Of a stretch of 39,307 nt of DNA, positions 1 to 6,410 are shown piece after piece. Each line of letters opens with the position of its first letter. Position 1 is the stretch's first letter. Origin of the DNA: Acholeplasmataceae bacterium (GTDB taxonomy: Bacteria > Bacillota_I > Bacilli_A > Acholeplasmatales > Acholeplasmataceae). The stretch covers positions 1-39,307 of the forward strand of contig JAFGTI010000066.1 in the NCBI GenBank assembly GCA_016934175.1, written 5' to 3'. A program made the position numbers and the translations under genes. The notes beneath the pieces were generated by a model, which worked only from the letters and a program-made list of their open reading frames with translations, made no database searches and had not been told where the DNA came from.

Positions 1-5
1 ATATT

Positions 6-81
6 GGCTCTGTAGCTCAGTCGGTAGAGCAAAGGACTGAAAATCCTTGTGTCGGGAGTTCAATTCTCCCTGGAGCCACCA
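6..81 (+). tRNA. tRNA-Phe (GAA)
   Basis: A 76-nt cloverleaf. The 7-bp acceptor pairs GGCTCTG with TGGAGCC using two G-T wobbles, the D-arm carries AGCTCAG-TCGGTAGAGC, the anticodon loop is CTGAAAA (anticodon GAA), and the T-arm contains GTTCAATTC. The discriminator is A78 and CCA is encoded at 79-81. It reads UUC/UUU codons. It sits at the window edge, so it may be the last member of a tRNA cluster; a terminator follows at once. Confidence 0.96.
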
Positions 82-93
82 CTAACTTATAGT

Positions 94-117
94 AAAGCCA
101 CTAAATGGCTTTTTTTT
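94..117 (+). terminator. Rho-independent terminator after tRNA-Phe
   Basis: Seven-bp stem AAAGCCA/TGGCTTT with a CTAAA loop, followed by a run of T. It closes the tRNA transcript. Confidence 0.85.
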
Positions 118-197
118 ATAATTTAATACTAAATGATATATTTTTAAGTATAAATTTTATCATTTAGAATATCTAATAACTATAGTTACGTATGTGA

Positions 198-203
198 TAT
201 AAT
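198..203 (+). promoter_or_regulatory. Extended -10 promoter of the small lipoprotein gene
   Basis: TATAAT preceded by TGA (TGn extended -10). No good -35 box is visible 16-18 bp upstream. It lies 37 bp before the start codon, after the tRNA terminator. Confidence 0.5.
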
Positions 204-239
204 AAAAGCACAATGACTATTTAGATTACGAGGGATGAT

Positions 240-524
240 ATGAAAATAAGAAAAACTATAGATATAAAAAAAACACTAATTAACATTGCATTAGTTTTTG
301 CAATTATTTTTGGTTCTATATTAATGACTAGTTGCACTAAAAATCCTGCTGATTCACAAGATCAAGATATATTAGATTGTGTAAAACGCGCACTAGCTAA
401 TGGAACAGACACAAGTGTTTGTTATCCGGAAAATAATCCACTAGGCATAGTCTGGATAGGAAATTTTCAATTTAGCACTGAGGGGATATTTGATATCGCA
501 CCAAATAATCTTATGAAACCTTAG
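240..524 (+). CDS. Small putative lipoprotein, function unknown
   Basis: This 94-residue protein has a basic N-terminus (KIRK, KK), a hydrophobic stretch at about residues 13-29 and a lipobox-like M-T-S-C ending at Cys32, which predicts signal peptidase II processing and membrane anchoring. Met at -3 is a weaker lipobox residue than Leu. The predicted mature part is only about 63 residues and has two further cysteines, Cys47 and Cys61, which could form a disulfide outside the cell. The start has an AGGGATG-type ribosome site just upstream. I do not recognise a family. The next gene encodes a small membrane protein with its own -10 element, so the two may be functionally linked but are probably not strictly co-transcribed. 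Confidence 0.6.
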   Translation: MKIRKTIDIKKTLINIALVFAIIFGSILMTSCTKNPADSQDQDILDCVKRALANGTDTSVCYPENNPLGIVWIGNFQFSTEGIFDIAPNNLMKP

Positions 525-548
525 AGTCTTCTTATACATCACAATTAT

Positions 549-554
549 TATAAT
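549..554 (+). promoter_or_regulatory. -10 element before the small membrane protein gene
   Basis: A perfect TATAAT 35 bp before the start codon at 589. No convincing -35 box is seen. Confidence 0.4.
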
Positions 555-588
555 GCATGAATTTATATAGATATTATAGGAGGTAAAA

Positions 589-837
589 ATGAAAAACAGT
601 ATTAATAAATTTATCGATTGGTTTGAGAGTAAATTTAACTATATTATTGATATAGTGGCTTTAATTGGTGGAGCATTTTGTATTTTCTTAGCTATTTTTA
701 TATTTATTGTAATATTAATTAATGGAACTGCACTGCTAGAAAATATTGAAGCAATAATTCTTCCAGGAGTGATAGGATTTTTTGGAATCATCATATTATT
801 TGCATTGCGAATAACTCGAAATATCACAAAACCATAA
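589..837 (+). CDS. Small two-helix membrane protein, function unknown
   Basis: This 82-residue protein follows a strong site (ATAGGAGG, 6 bp from the ATG). Two hydrophobic segments are evident, about residues 18-46 and 54-75, joined by a short polar link (T-A-L-L-E-N-I-E). A short charged N-terminus and a basic C-terminus (R-I-T-R-N) fit a two-pass inner-membrane hairpin with both ends inside. There is no catalytic motif and I do not recognise the family. The antisense reading frame over the same bases is a shadow. Such proteins can be stress or holin-like peptides, but nothing here supports either. Confidence 0.55.
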   Translation: MKNSINKFIDWFESKFNYIIDIVALIGGAFCIFLAIFIFIVILINGTALLENIEAIILPGVIGFFGIIILFALRITRNITKP

Positions 838-892
838 TAGAATGAATACAAGATAACGTTATATTTGAAATATTAATAAAAACATAACAAAA

Positions 893-922
893 TTAAAGTA
901 AAAATAAGATCATTTCTATAAT
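893..922 (+). promoter_or_regulatory. Promoter of the 225-residue unknown gene
   Basis: TTAAAG (893-898), 18-bp spacer, TATAAT (917-922). It lies 20 bp before the start, so the leader is very short. Confidence 0.45.
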
Positions 923-942
923 ATACGTAGAGGTGGTTTTTT

Positions 943-1620
943 ATGAGCATTAATGCAATGTATATCTTTAATGGAATAAATCAATTAAATTCGTTTACAC
1001 AGTTTATTGAAAATGATGGTTGGAAAATAGAAAAACAATTATTAAAAGAACGTGTTGCTCAATATAATCAAAAGGATTATTTCATTATGATGAAAAGTAA
1101 ATTTAATAACCAAAAATTATCATTTTGGGAATTAAAAAATGAAGAAGTTATTACATGGATTGATACCATGCTTTTAATGCGCAGATTGATGGTTGAGTTA
1201 TTTAAAAAGGGTGTTGATGCAGATAAAATATTAATTATAATGGAATACCCTTTGATCTATGGGAACCATATGCGATCGGATTATCTATTAGTTTATGATC
1301 GGTTAATTATTGTGCTTGAATTTGGAATGTTTAATCAAGATGAAAAAAGAAGCGAGGAACGATACACGAAAAAACTCCAAGAATCAATAAATTACAGACA
1401 AATTATTGGTAATTTAGTATGTGGACATGTTAGTGTTGTCAACTATGCAATGATTTATCTCCCTGAATTCGATAGAATTAATAAGAAAGTTATAGAATCT
1501 AATATTGAACATAATTCAAAAGAACTATTTTTATTATCAAATTTTATCAATCATAACGTAAAATTACAAGAATCTTTCTCAGCTATTAATCAACTCAATA
1601 TAATTGATTCTAGCAAATAA
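943..1620 (+). CDS. Unknown protein with a possible PD-(D/E)XK nuclease-like core
   Basis: A 225-residue soluble protein with an AGAGGTGG ribosome site. I do not recognise the whole protein. The middle resembles the restriction-nuclease-like domain found at the N-terminus of DUF2075-type helicases: a helix with W-I-D near 72, a strand with Glu101 (I-I-M-E-Y-P), then R-S-D with Asp113, a strand ending V-L-E-F-G with Glu126, and a helix around residues 137-157. In active PD-(D/E)XK enzymes the last motif is E-x-K; here the lysine position is Gly128. It may therefore be inactive, use another residue, or only share the fold by chance. No helicase domain follows, so if the match holds it is a stand-alone domain. 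Confidence 0.5.
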   Translation: MSINAMYIFNGINQLNSFTQFIENDGWKIEKQLLKERVAQYNQKDYFIMMKSKFNNQKLSFWELKNEEVITWIDTMLLMRRLMVELFKKGVDADKILIIMEYPLIYGNHMRSDYLLVYDRLIIVLEFGMFNQDEKRSEERYTKKLQESINYRQIIGNLVCGHVSVVNYAMIYLPEFDRINKKVIESNIEHNSKELFLLSNFINHNVKLQESFSAINQLNIIDSSK

Positions 1621-1630
1621 GGTTTTTTTG

Positions 1631-1659
1631 TTTGATTTTCCTGTTTCCTGTGCTATCAT
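1631..1659 (+). promoter_or_regulatory. Promoter of the degV-marR pair
   Basis: TTTGAT (1631-1636), 17-bp spacer, TATCAT (1654-1659) with a TG one base upstream (extended -10). It lies 52 bp before the ATG. Confidence 0.45.
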
Positions 1660-1711
1660 ATACTTAAATAAAGATGTTTGAATTTCAAAATATTTGAAGG
1701 AGAGTATAAAA

Positions 1712-2563
1712 ATGAGTGAGAAAATAGGACTTGTTGTTTGTGGGAATTCAGGTGTTGATTATCTTAAATTAGAATATCCAGTTAAACTAATTAGATCAAC
1801 ATTAAACCTTGGCGGAAAAGAATATGAAGATTATGTTGATATCCAAGCTAAAGAATTTTATGATGTAATTGTAAATAATCCTGATATTGATGTATCAACT
1901 TCTCAAACCTCAACTGGAAAAATTGCAAGTGTTTATGAAGAATTAAAAGAAGAGGGATATACAGACGTTATTACAGTTGTTATCTCGTCAAAACTCAGTG
2001 GCACATATCAAGGAGCTGTTTTGGCTAAAGACATGGTTCAGGGATTAAACATTTATGTTATTGATTCTAGAACGGTTTCCTATGGTGAGGCATACCTTAT
2101 CATGGAAGCTATAAAAATGATCAAAGCGGGAAGCAAGACTAGAGATATTATTGATAAGCTAGAGAAAATTAGAGAGCACATCTATATTTATGTACTTGTA
2201 GATACATTAAAATATCTCGTGAAAAACGGAAGATTATCTTCCACAAGTGGTTTTTTGGGAACACTTTTAAAGATTAAACCATTACTTTACATTCAAAGAG
2301 ACGGCAGTTTAGTACCATTTGAAAAAATTAGAACAACAAGTAAAGCACAAGCCAGATTGTTGGAGGTTATTCAACACGATATCGAAGGAAAGAACGTAGT
2401 AATGTTTATTGTATATACAAATAACGAAGAAAAGGCTTTAGAAATTAAGAAAAAAATCCTAGCTATAAGACCGGACTTAAATATAGAACTAGTTCCATTG
2501 ACACCAGTTGTTGGCGCACATGCAGGTCCAGGGACTTTAGGTGTTGGATATATTGTTATATAG
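1712..2563 (+). CDS. DegV family fatty-acid-binding protein (FakB-like)
   Basis: A 283-residue DegV protein. The family binds a fatty acid in a buried pocket and, as FakB, presents it to the kinase FakA to make acyl-phosphate for phospholipid synthesis. Visible family motifs are T-S-Q at 63-65, I-S-S-K-L-S-G-T-Y at 91-99, the conserved D-T-L-K-Y-L-V-K-N-G-R block, L-L-K-I-K-P, and a C-terminal A-G-P-G-T. The first strand reads L-V-V-C-G-N-S where many members have a T-D-S/T motif, so the head-group site may differ. A TTG 18 bp upstream is in frame, but AAGGAG at 1697-1702 places the start at this ATG. FakA is not in the window. The downstream MarR gene, 18 bp away, is probably in the same operon. 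Confidence 0.85.
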   Translation: MSEKIGLVVCGNSGVDYLKLEYPVKLIRSTLNLGGKEYEDYVDIQAKEFYDVIVNNPDIDVSTSQTSTGKIASVYEELKEEGYTDVITVVISSKLSGTYQGAVLAKDMVQGLNIYVIDSRTVSYGEAYLIMEAIKMIKAGSKTRDIIDKLEKIREHIYIYVLVDTLKYLVKNGRLSSTSGFLGTLLKIKPLLYIQRDGSLVPFEKIRTTSKAQARLLEVIQHDIEGKNVVMFIVYTNNEEKALEIKKKILAIRPDLNIELVPLTPVVGAHAGPGTLGVGYIVI

Positions 2564-2581
2564 TAGAAAGGGGGAATTACT

Positions 2582-3019
2582 GTGATTGATCCTAAACATG
2601 TAATAAATGAACTTTTAGTTGATGTTTTTAATCATATTTTAAGCATTGAAAGTGATGTTTTAAAGAAAAGAGGCGTAAAAATTTCAATGACTGAAGTCCA
2701 TGTACTCGAAGCAATCCGCAATTCATCAATTCCTACAATGGGAAATGTTGCTCATAAGTTACGAGTGACTCTTGGAACGTTGACAACCTCAGTCAATGTT
2801 TTAGTTAAAAAAAACTATGTTGAAAGATATAGAGATGAAATTGATCGCAGAAAAGTATTTTTAAAACTTAACGAAATAGCCATAGATGTACTAAAAATTC
2901 ACGATAGATTCCACGATGAAATGGTCGCTTCTTTGTTTAAAGATTTGGAGCTAGAAAAAGACGAAGTTTTAATGAAATCATTAGAAAATATAAGCCAATA
3001 TTTTAAACAGAGATATTAA
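2582..3019 (+). CDS. MarR family transcriptional regulator (possibly FabT-like)
   Basis: A 145-residue winged-helix regulator starting at GTG, with AAAGGGGG 8 bp upstream. The order is a dimerisation helix (1-28), an HTH with M-T-E-V-H-V-L and a recognition helix around T-L-G-T-L-T-T-S, a wing with R-D-E-I-D-R-R-K, and a C-terminal helical pair. MarR proteins bind palindromic operators as dimers. In streptococci and relatives, the MarR protein FabT controls fatty-acid synthesis genes. Pairing with a FakB-like gene makes a lipid-sensing role plausible here, but this is inferred from context only. A terminator follows. Confidence 0.85.
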   Translation: MIDPKHVINELLVDVFNHILSIESDVLKKRGVKISMTEVHVLEAIRNSSIPTMGNVAHKLRVTLGTLTTSVNVLVKKNYVERYRDEIDRRKVFLKLNEIAIDVLKIHDRFHDEMVASLFKDLELEKDEVLMKSLENISQYFKQRY

Positions 3020-3035
3020 ATAAATGAATATAAGT

Positions 3036-3067
3036 GAGCATCAGAGATTGATGCTCTTATTTTTTTA
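3036..3067 (+). terminator. Terminator of the degV-marR operon
   Basis: Eight-bp stem GAGCATCA/TGATGCTC with a 5-nt loop, followed by TTAT and seven T. Confidence 0.85.
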
Positions 3068-3109
3068 AAAAATATTAAGTTTAGACTATGATTATGTTTA
3101 GATTTCTTG

Positions 3110-3115
3110 TATAAT
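3110..3115 (+). promoter_or_regulatory. -10 element of a short putative transcript
   Basis: A perfect TATAAT with no gene of normal size directly downstream. Transcription would begin near 3122 and meet the hairpin at 3174-3213, giving an RNA of about 90 nt. No clear -35 box. Confidence 0.4.
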
Positions 3116-3146
3116 GAGAATGGCAAAAAAAAGGGTGGGGCTGGAT

Positions 3147-3191
3147 ATGTCTATAAAACAATGCAAAAACTATAAAAAGAAGAACAAATAA
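3147..3191 (+). CDS. Possible 14-residue basic micro-ORF
   Basis: ATG to TAA encodes M-S-I-K-Q-C-K-N-Y-K-K-K-N-K, with six lysines and one cysteine. A G-rich stretch, AGGGTGGGG at 3132-3140, lies 6 bp upstream and could act as the ribosome site. The stop codon lies in the loop of a terminator-like hairpin. It may be a leader peptide, a small secreted or regulatory peptide, or chance. The evidence is only the arrangement of promoter, ribosome site, ORF and terminator. Confidence 0.25.
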   Translation: MSIKQCKNYKKKNK

Positions 3192-3213
3192 TGGTTCATC
3201 TTTTTTCTTTTTT
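3174..3213 (+). terminator. Terminator-like hairpin ending the short transcript
   Basis: Stem AAAAAGA-A-GAAC pairs with GTTC-A-TCTTTTT (one A-A mismatch), loop of 8 nt, followed by T-rich sequence. The stem is AU-rich and only moderately stable. The next 117 bases (3214-3330) hold a 7-bp inverted repeat, ATAGTAT/ATACTAT, at 3246-3267 and nothing else I can name. Confidence 0.45.
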
Positions 3214-3330
3214 AGAGGGGAGAAAAAAAATATAGGATTCTCAAAATAGTATATAAGAGCATACTATATTTTACATTGCTGTTTATTCTATCACAAAATT
3301 CACGATAAGCGATTCGAAGTTTCTCAATGA

Positions 3331-3359
3331 TTGATTCAGCAAACAATACTATGTATAGA
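3331..3359 (+). promoter_or_regulatory. Promoter of the enzyme I-like gene
   Basis: TTGATT (3331-3336), 17-bp spacer, TATAGA (3354-3359). It lies 53 bp before the ATG. Confidence 0.5.
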
Positions 3360-3412
3360 CGTAATACAAGAGTACATCACACACAAAATTAGCTAACAGT
3401 AAAGGACATGAT

Positions 3413-5230
3413 ATGAATAGTATAAACCAGAATCAACTAGTATTTCATAATTCTATAGCGGTTGGGAAGGCCGTTGTATTTAATATTGAAAAAGAAATTT
3501 TTTTAATTCAGAATAAAGAAATAGAAAAAATATTTAATGAACTAAATCTAATTAAAATTCATGAATATAATCACTTTAGGGATATAAAAATGGCATTATC
3601 AAATCATGATACTAAGATATATGACGCTTTGAGTTTTATTTTCTTTATTTTTGATACATTGAGCATTAACTTAAGATTCAGAAACTTAGTTATAGATGAA
3701 AAAGTAAATTATTTATTGGCTTTTGAAAAGTCATTAGATGAATTCTTAATAAGTGATCTTTTCGTTATTCCCCACTGCTTTATTGATGAAGCAAAATTAA
3801 TAGAAACTTATATCCAAGAACTAAAAAAACGACTTATATTTAGATTTGAAATGAGTGTGTTTCAAAAATTCCGTAAAGAAATAAAATGCGATTATATATT
3901 GGTTGCAGATGAATTTAAGAAAGAATACTTCGATGAAATTGAATTAAACTGTAAAGGTGTTATATGCAAAAATGCCAATAATCTAGATTTGGTAAAGTTA
4001 TTTGCTCATGAATATGAGTTGCCAATTGCTATATATAATCAGAATATAATAGACGGGACTATTGTTACTATTGATGGTGTATTAAAACGAATCTGTACTG
4101 ATTCAGTAAATGATAGTGCCGAACTTCAAATTAACTCTTCTCAAGAAGAAATCTCAAATAATGATGAAGGCTATGATTATCCATATTCTAAAATAAAAAT
4201 ATATGCACCGTTAGTTGATATGAGATATATAAAATATGTTGCTCAAAGTAAATGGTACACTGGAATTGCACCTTTTAAATCAGAGTATATGTTTGTCACA
4301 AGCGGTTTGGTTTTATCTTTTGAACAACAATATAAAAGATATGAAAGGATGATGAAAGACATCGGAGACAAGGAAATTTATATAGGGATTCCAGATTTTA
4401 GACCTGAAAGACCAACTGAATTTCTTGGAAAAATATATACAGATATAGATACATATGATACTTTCGATGTGCTATTTGATAATCAATTGAAAGCGATAGC
4501 AATGGCATCTCTTAAATACAATAGACAAATAAATATTGTAGTGCCGATGATTCGAATACCGGAAGAAGTTGATTACTGGAAAGAAAATATTAAATCAATA
4601 TTCGAATATTATATGGTTTATAATGTTAAAGTTGGCATAATGATCGAAACTGAATCAGCTTTTGAATTTTTTGAGGAATATAGAGGTATGGATTTTGCAA
4701 TTATAGGTCTCAATGATTTGATAGAAGAGTTAAGTGATGATTTTGATAGATATAGCAAACTAACAAAAGATGAAATGCTGGATATATTTTGGCCAAATTT
4801 GAGAGAACTTCATCAATTTTTTAGAACATTTAAAATGCAAACAAAGCATATTATTGCAGGAAATTTTTTATCAAATCCAGATATCCTATTAAAATTAATC
4901 AACTCTGGTTTTTCCAATTTTTCAATTCAGCCAAGTCAATTCAAATTTATTGAAAAAACATTAATGTTTCATGATATGACTAGAGGTTCATTCAAAGGAA
5001 TCTCTGCGCAAAGAGAATCAATGAAAGATTTATATGCAGCTAAGAAAATAGAAACCATTAAAAGAAAAGAATTAGAACAACTAAATAAAATTGAATACAA
5101 AGAGAAGAAGAAAAAAGCAAAAGAACAACGTATAAGAGATATGCATAAAGCAAAAAGAGAGATAGTGATTCGAAAACTATTAGATGATAGAGATAATTCC
5201 ATAAAACTAAAGAAAATAGAAAAGAAATAA
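3413..5230 (+). CDS. Degenerate PTS enzyme I-like protein (probable pseudoenzyme)
   Basis: This 605-residue protein follows the domain order of PEP-protein phosphotransferase (enzyme I). The N-terminus has I-A-V-G-K-A (residues 15-20) like the start of enzyme I. A helical region spans about 30-150. A swivel domain at 155-225 ends in I-D-G-T-I-V-T-I-D-G. An acidic linker spans about 229-258, and a PEP-barrel-like domain spans 260-520 with V-P-M-I, G-I-M-I-E (Glu412), G-L-N-D-L-I (Asn434, Asp435) and Arg446. Key residues are lost. The phosphohistidine position in the canonical G-G-x-T-S-H motif aligns with Leu193, the catalytic Cys aligns with Ala482 (I-A-G-N), and R-T-E has become K-S-E at 289-291. 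The tail from about 540 is a lysine-rich predicted coiled coil absent from enzyme I. Phosphotransfer is therefore unlikely; a binding or regulatory role is inferred. Confidence 0.7.
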   Translation: MNSINQNQLVFHNSIAVGKAVVFNIEKEIFLIQNKEIEKIFNELNLIKIHEYNHFRDIKMALSNHDTKIYDALSFIFFIFDTLSINLRFRNLVIDEKVNYLLAFEKSLDEFLISDLFVIPHCFIDEAKLIETYIQELKKRLIFRFEMSVFQKFRKEIKCDYILVADEFKKEYFDEIELNCKGVICKNANNLDLVKLFAHEYELPIAIYNQNIIDGTIVTIDGVLKRICTDSVNDSAELQINSSQEEISNNDEGYDYPYSKIKIYAPLVDMRYIKYVAQSKWYTGIAPFKSEYMFVTSGLVLSFEQQYKRYERMMKDIGDKEIYIGIPDFRPERPTEFLGKIYTDIDTYDTFDVLFDNQLKAIAMASLKYNRQINIVVPMIRIPEEVDYWKENIKSIFEYYMVYNVKVGIMIETESAFEFFEEYRGMDFAIIGLNDLIEELSDDFDRYSKLTKDEMLDIFWPNLRELHQFFRTFKMQTKHIIAGNFLSNPDILLKLINSGFSNFSIQPSQFKFIEKTLMFHDMTRGSFKGISAQRESMKDLYAAKKIETIKRKELEQLNKIEYKEKKKKAKEQRIRDMHKAKREIVIRKLLDDRDNSIKLKKIEKK

Positions 5231-5238
5231 CAAATATT

Positions 5239-5280
5239 AGAGGTAAAAGTAACGAAAGGGTTGCTTTTGCCTCTTTATTA
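5239..5280 (+). terminator. Terminator after the enzyme I-like gene
   Basis: A long hairpin: 16 paired positions (5239-5253 and 5260-5274, with two T-G wobbles) around a GAAAGG loop. It is followed by TTATTA rather than a long T run. Its 3' arm contains TTGCTT, the likely -35 box of the ribosomal promoter. Confidence 0.7.
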
Positions 5281-5289
5281 AGATATAAT
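5261..5289 (+). promoter_or_regulatory. Promoter of the S10-spc-alpha ribosomal block
   Basis: TTGCTT (5261-5266), 17-bp spacer, TATAAT (5284-5289). It is the only clear promoter ahead of rpsJ, and gaps inside the following block are too short to show others easily. The -35 box lies within the upstream terminator stem. Confidence 0.7.
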
Positions 5290-5296
5290 AATCACG

Positions 5297-5423
5297 CTCG
5301 TGTGTAAACATGAGTAAGGCTGTGAAATGGAAGGTTGTTGACACACGGATAGCCGTTGTCTACGTGTTGGGTATTTCCATGGAGCAAGTCTATACAAGAT
5401 TATAGGCGAAAGGAGCTATTCAA
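5297..5423 (+). promoter_or_regulatory. Structured leader of the S10 operon, possible autoregulatory RNA
   Basis: About 127 nt of untranslated leader. Right at the expected transcript start is a 7-bp hairpin CTCGTGT/ACATGAG capped by GTAA, a GNRA tetraloop. Downstream, ATGGAA (5327-5332) can pair with TTCCAT (5375-5380). This encloses an ACGG-ATAG-CCGT hairpin and a competing ACACG/CGTGT pairing. S10 operons of other bacteria are controlled by L4 binding the leader. Whether this leader works that way is inference. AAAGGAG at 5410-5416 serves rpsJ. Confidence 0.45.
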
Positions 5424-5732
5424 ATGGCGAAAGATGTAATTAAAATTCGTTTAAAAGCTTACGATCATAGATTGCTTGATCAAGCTGCTAAGAAAATTGT
5501 TGATAGTGCACTTAGAACTGGTGCTACAGTTCAAGGTCCAATTCCTCTTCCAACAGAAAAGGAAATCTTCACAATTTTACGTTCACCACATGTCAATAAA
5601 GATTCACGTGAACAATTCGAACGCAGAACTCACAAGAGATTGATCCAGATTATTGATCCTAATCCAAAAACAATTAGTGCATTAATGGATATTGATTTAC
5701 CATCGGGTATTGATATCGTATTGAAAAAATAA
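5424..5732 (+). CDS. rpsJ: Small ribosomal subunit protein S10 (uS10)
   Basis: A 102-residue S10 of full normal length. It begins with I-K-I-R-L-K-A-Y-D-H and carries the conserved G-P-I-P-L-P-T and R-T-H-K-R-L-I segments; the latter is part of the long loop that enters the 30S head. As NusE, S10 also joins NusB in rRNA antitermination and contacts NusG in transcription-translation coupling. It is the first gene of the block, preceded by a structured leader, so it is probably the point at which the whole operon is controlled. The str operon (rpsL, rpsG, fusA, tuf) is not upstream. Confidence 0.97.
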   Translation: MAKDVIKIRLKAYDHRLLDQAAKKIVDSALRTGATVQGPIPLPTEKEIFTILRSPHVNKDSREQFERRTHKRLIQIIDPNPKTISALMDIDLPSGIDIVLKK

Positions 5733-5757
5733 TTAACATTAAGAAAGAGGTAAAATT

Positions 5758-6399
5758 ATGGCCAAAGGAATCTTAGGTAGAAAGCTAGGAATGACACAAA
5801 TTTTCGATGAAAACAGTGTTTTAGTCCCAGTTACCGTTATAGATGTGGCTGATAATGTGGTTCTACAGCAAAAGACTATTGAAACAGATGGTTATGTAGC
5901 AACACAAATCGGTTTTGAAACTAAACGGGACAAATTAAGTAACAAGCCTGAACAAGGGCACGTTAAAAAAGCTAATACAGCACCTAAGCGCTTCGTTAGA
6001 GAAATCCGCTTTAAAGAAGAGCTTAATAATGAGTTAGTGGGTTTAAAGGTCGGTGACCTTGTTAAAAATGATTTATTTAAAATCGGCGAAGAAGTCGATG
6101 TCACAGGCACTTCAAAGGGTAAAGGCTTTGCCGGAACCATTAAGAGACACAATCAAAGTCGCGGACCAATGACTCATGGTTCGAGATATCACCGTAGACC
6201 TGGTTCTATGGGACCAATTAAAGGTAAGCTAAAAGGTAAAAATTTACCAGGGCAAATGGGTGCTGAACAAGTAACTATTCAAAATCTTAAAATTGCTGGT
6301 GTCGATATAGAAAATCAACTACTATTAATCAGTGGAAGCGTTCCAGGACCTCAAAAAGGACTTGTAATTGTTAGATCTGCTGTTAAAAGTGGTAAATAA
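5758..6399 (+). CDS. rplC: Large ribosomal subunit protein L3 (uL3)
   Basis: A 213-residue L3, an early assembly protein of the 50S subunit whose extended finger reaches toward the peptidyl-transferase centre. The start M-A-K-G-I-L-G-R-K-L-G-M-T-Q is typical. The finger sequence is intact: G-K-G-F-A-G, then H-N, then G-P-M-T-H-G-S, H-R-R-P-G-S and P-G-Q-M-G. The AAGAGG ribosome site is 7 bp from the ATG. Length and motifs are normal. Confidence 0.97.
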   Translation: MAKGILGRKLGMTQIFDENSVLVPVTVIDVADNVVLQQKTIETDGYVATQIGFETKRDKLSNKPEQGHVKKANTAPKRFVREIRFKEELNNELVGLKVGDLVKNDLFKIGEEVDVTGTSKGKGFAGTIKRHNQSRGPMTHGSRYHRRPGSMGPIKGKLKGKNLPGQMGAEQVTIQNLKIAGVDIENQLLLISGSVPGPQKGLVIVRSAVKSGK

Positions 6400-6410
6400 G
6401 GAGGGTTAAA

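Noticed and set aside
1694..1711. In-frame TTG giving a six-residue N-terminal extension of the DegV protein
   Set aside because: The AAGGAG ribosome site lies inside this extension, so the downstream ATG at 1712 is the start.
4969..5202. 77-codon ORF on the - strand under the tail of the enzyme I-like gene
   Set aside because: It mirrors a Lys/Glu-rich coding region, giving Phe/Leu/Ser-rich nonsense, and has no ribosome site.
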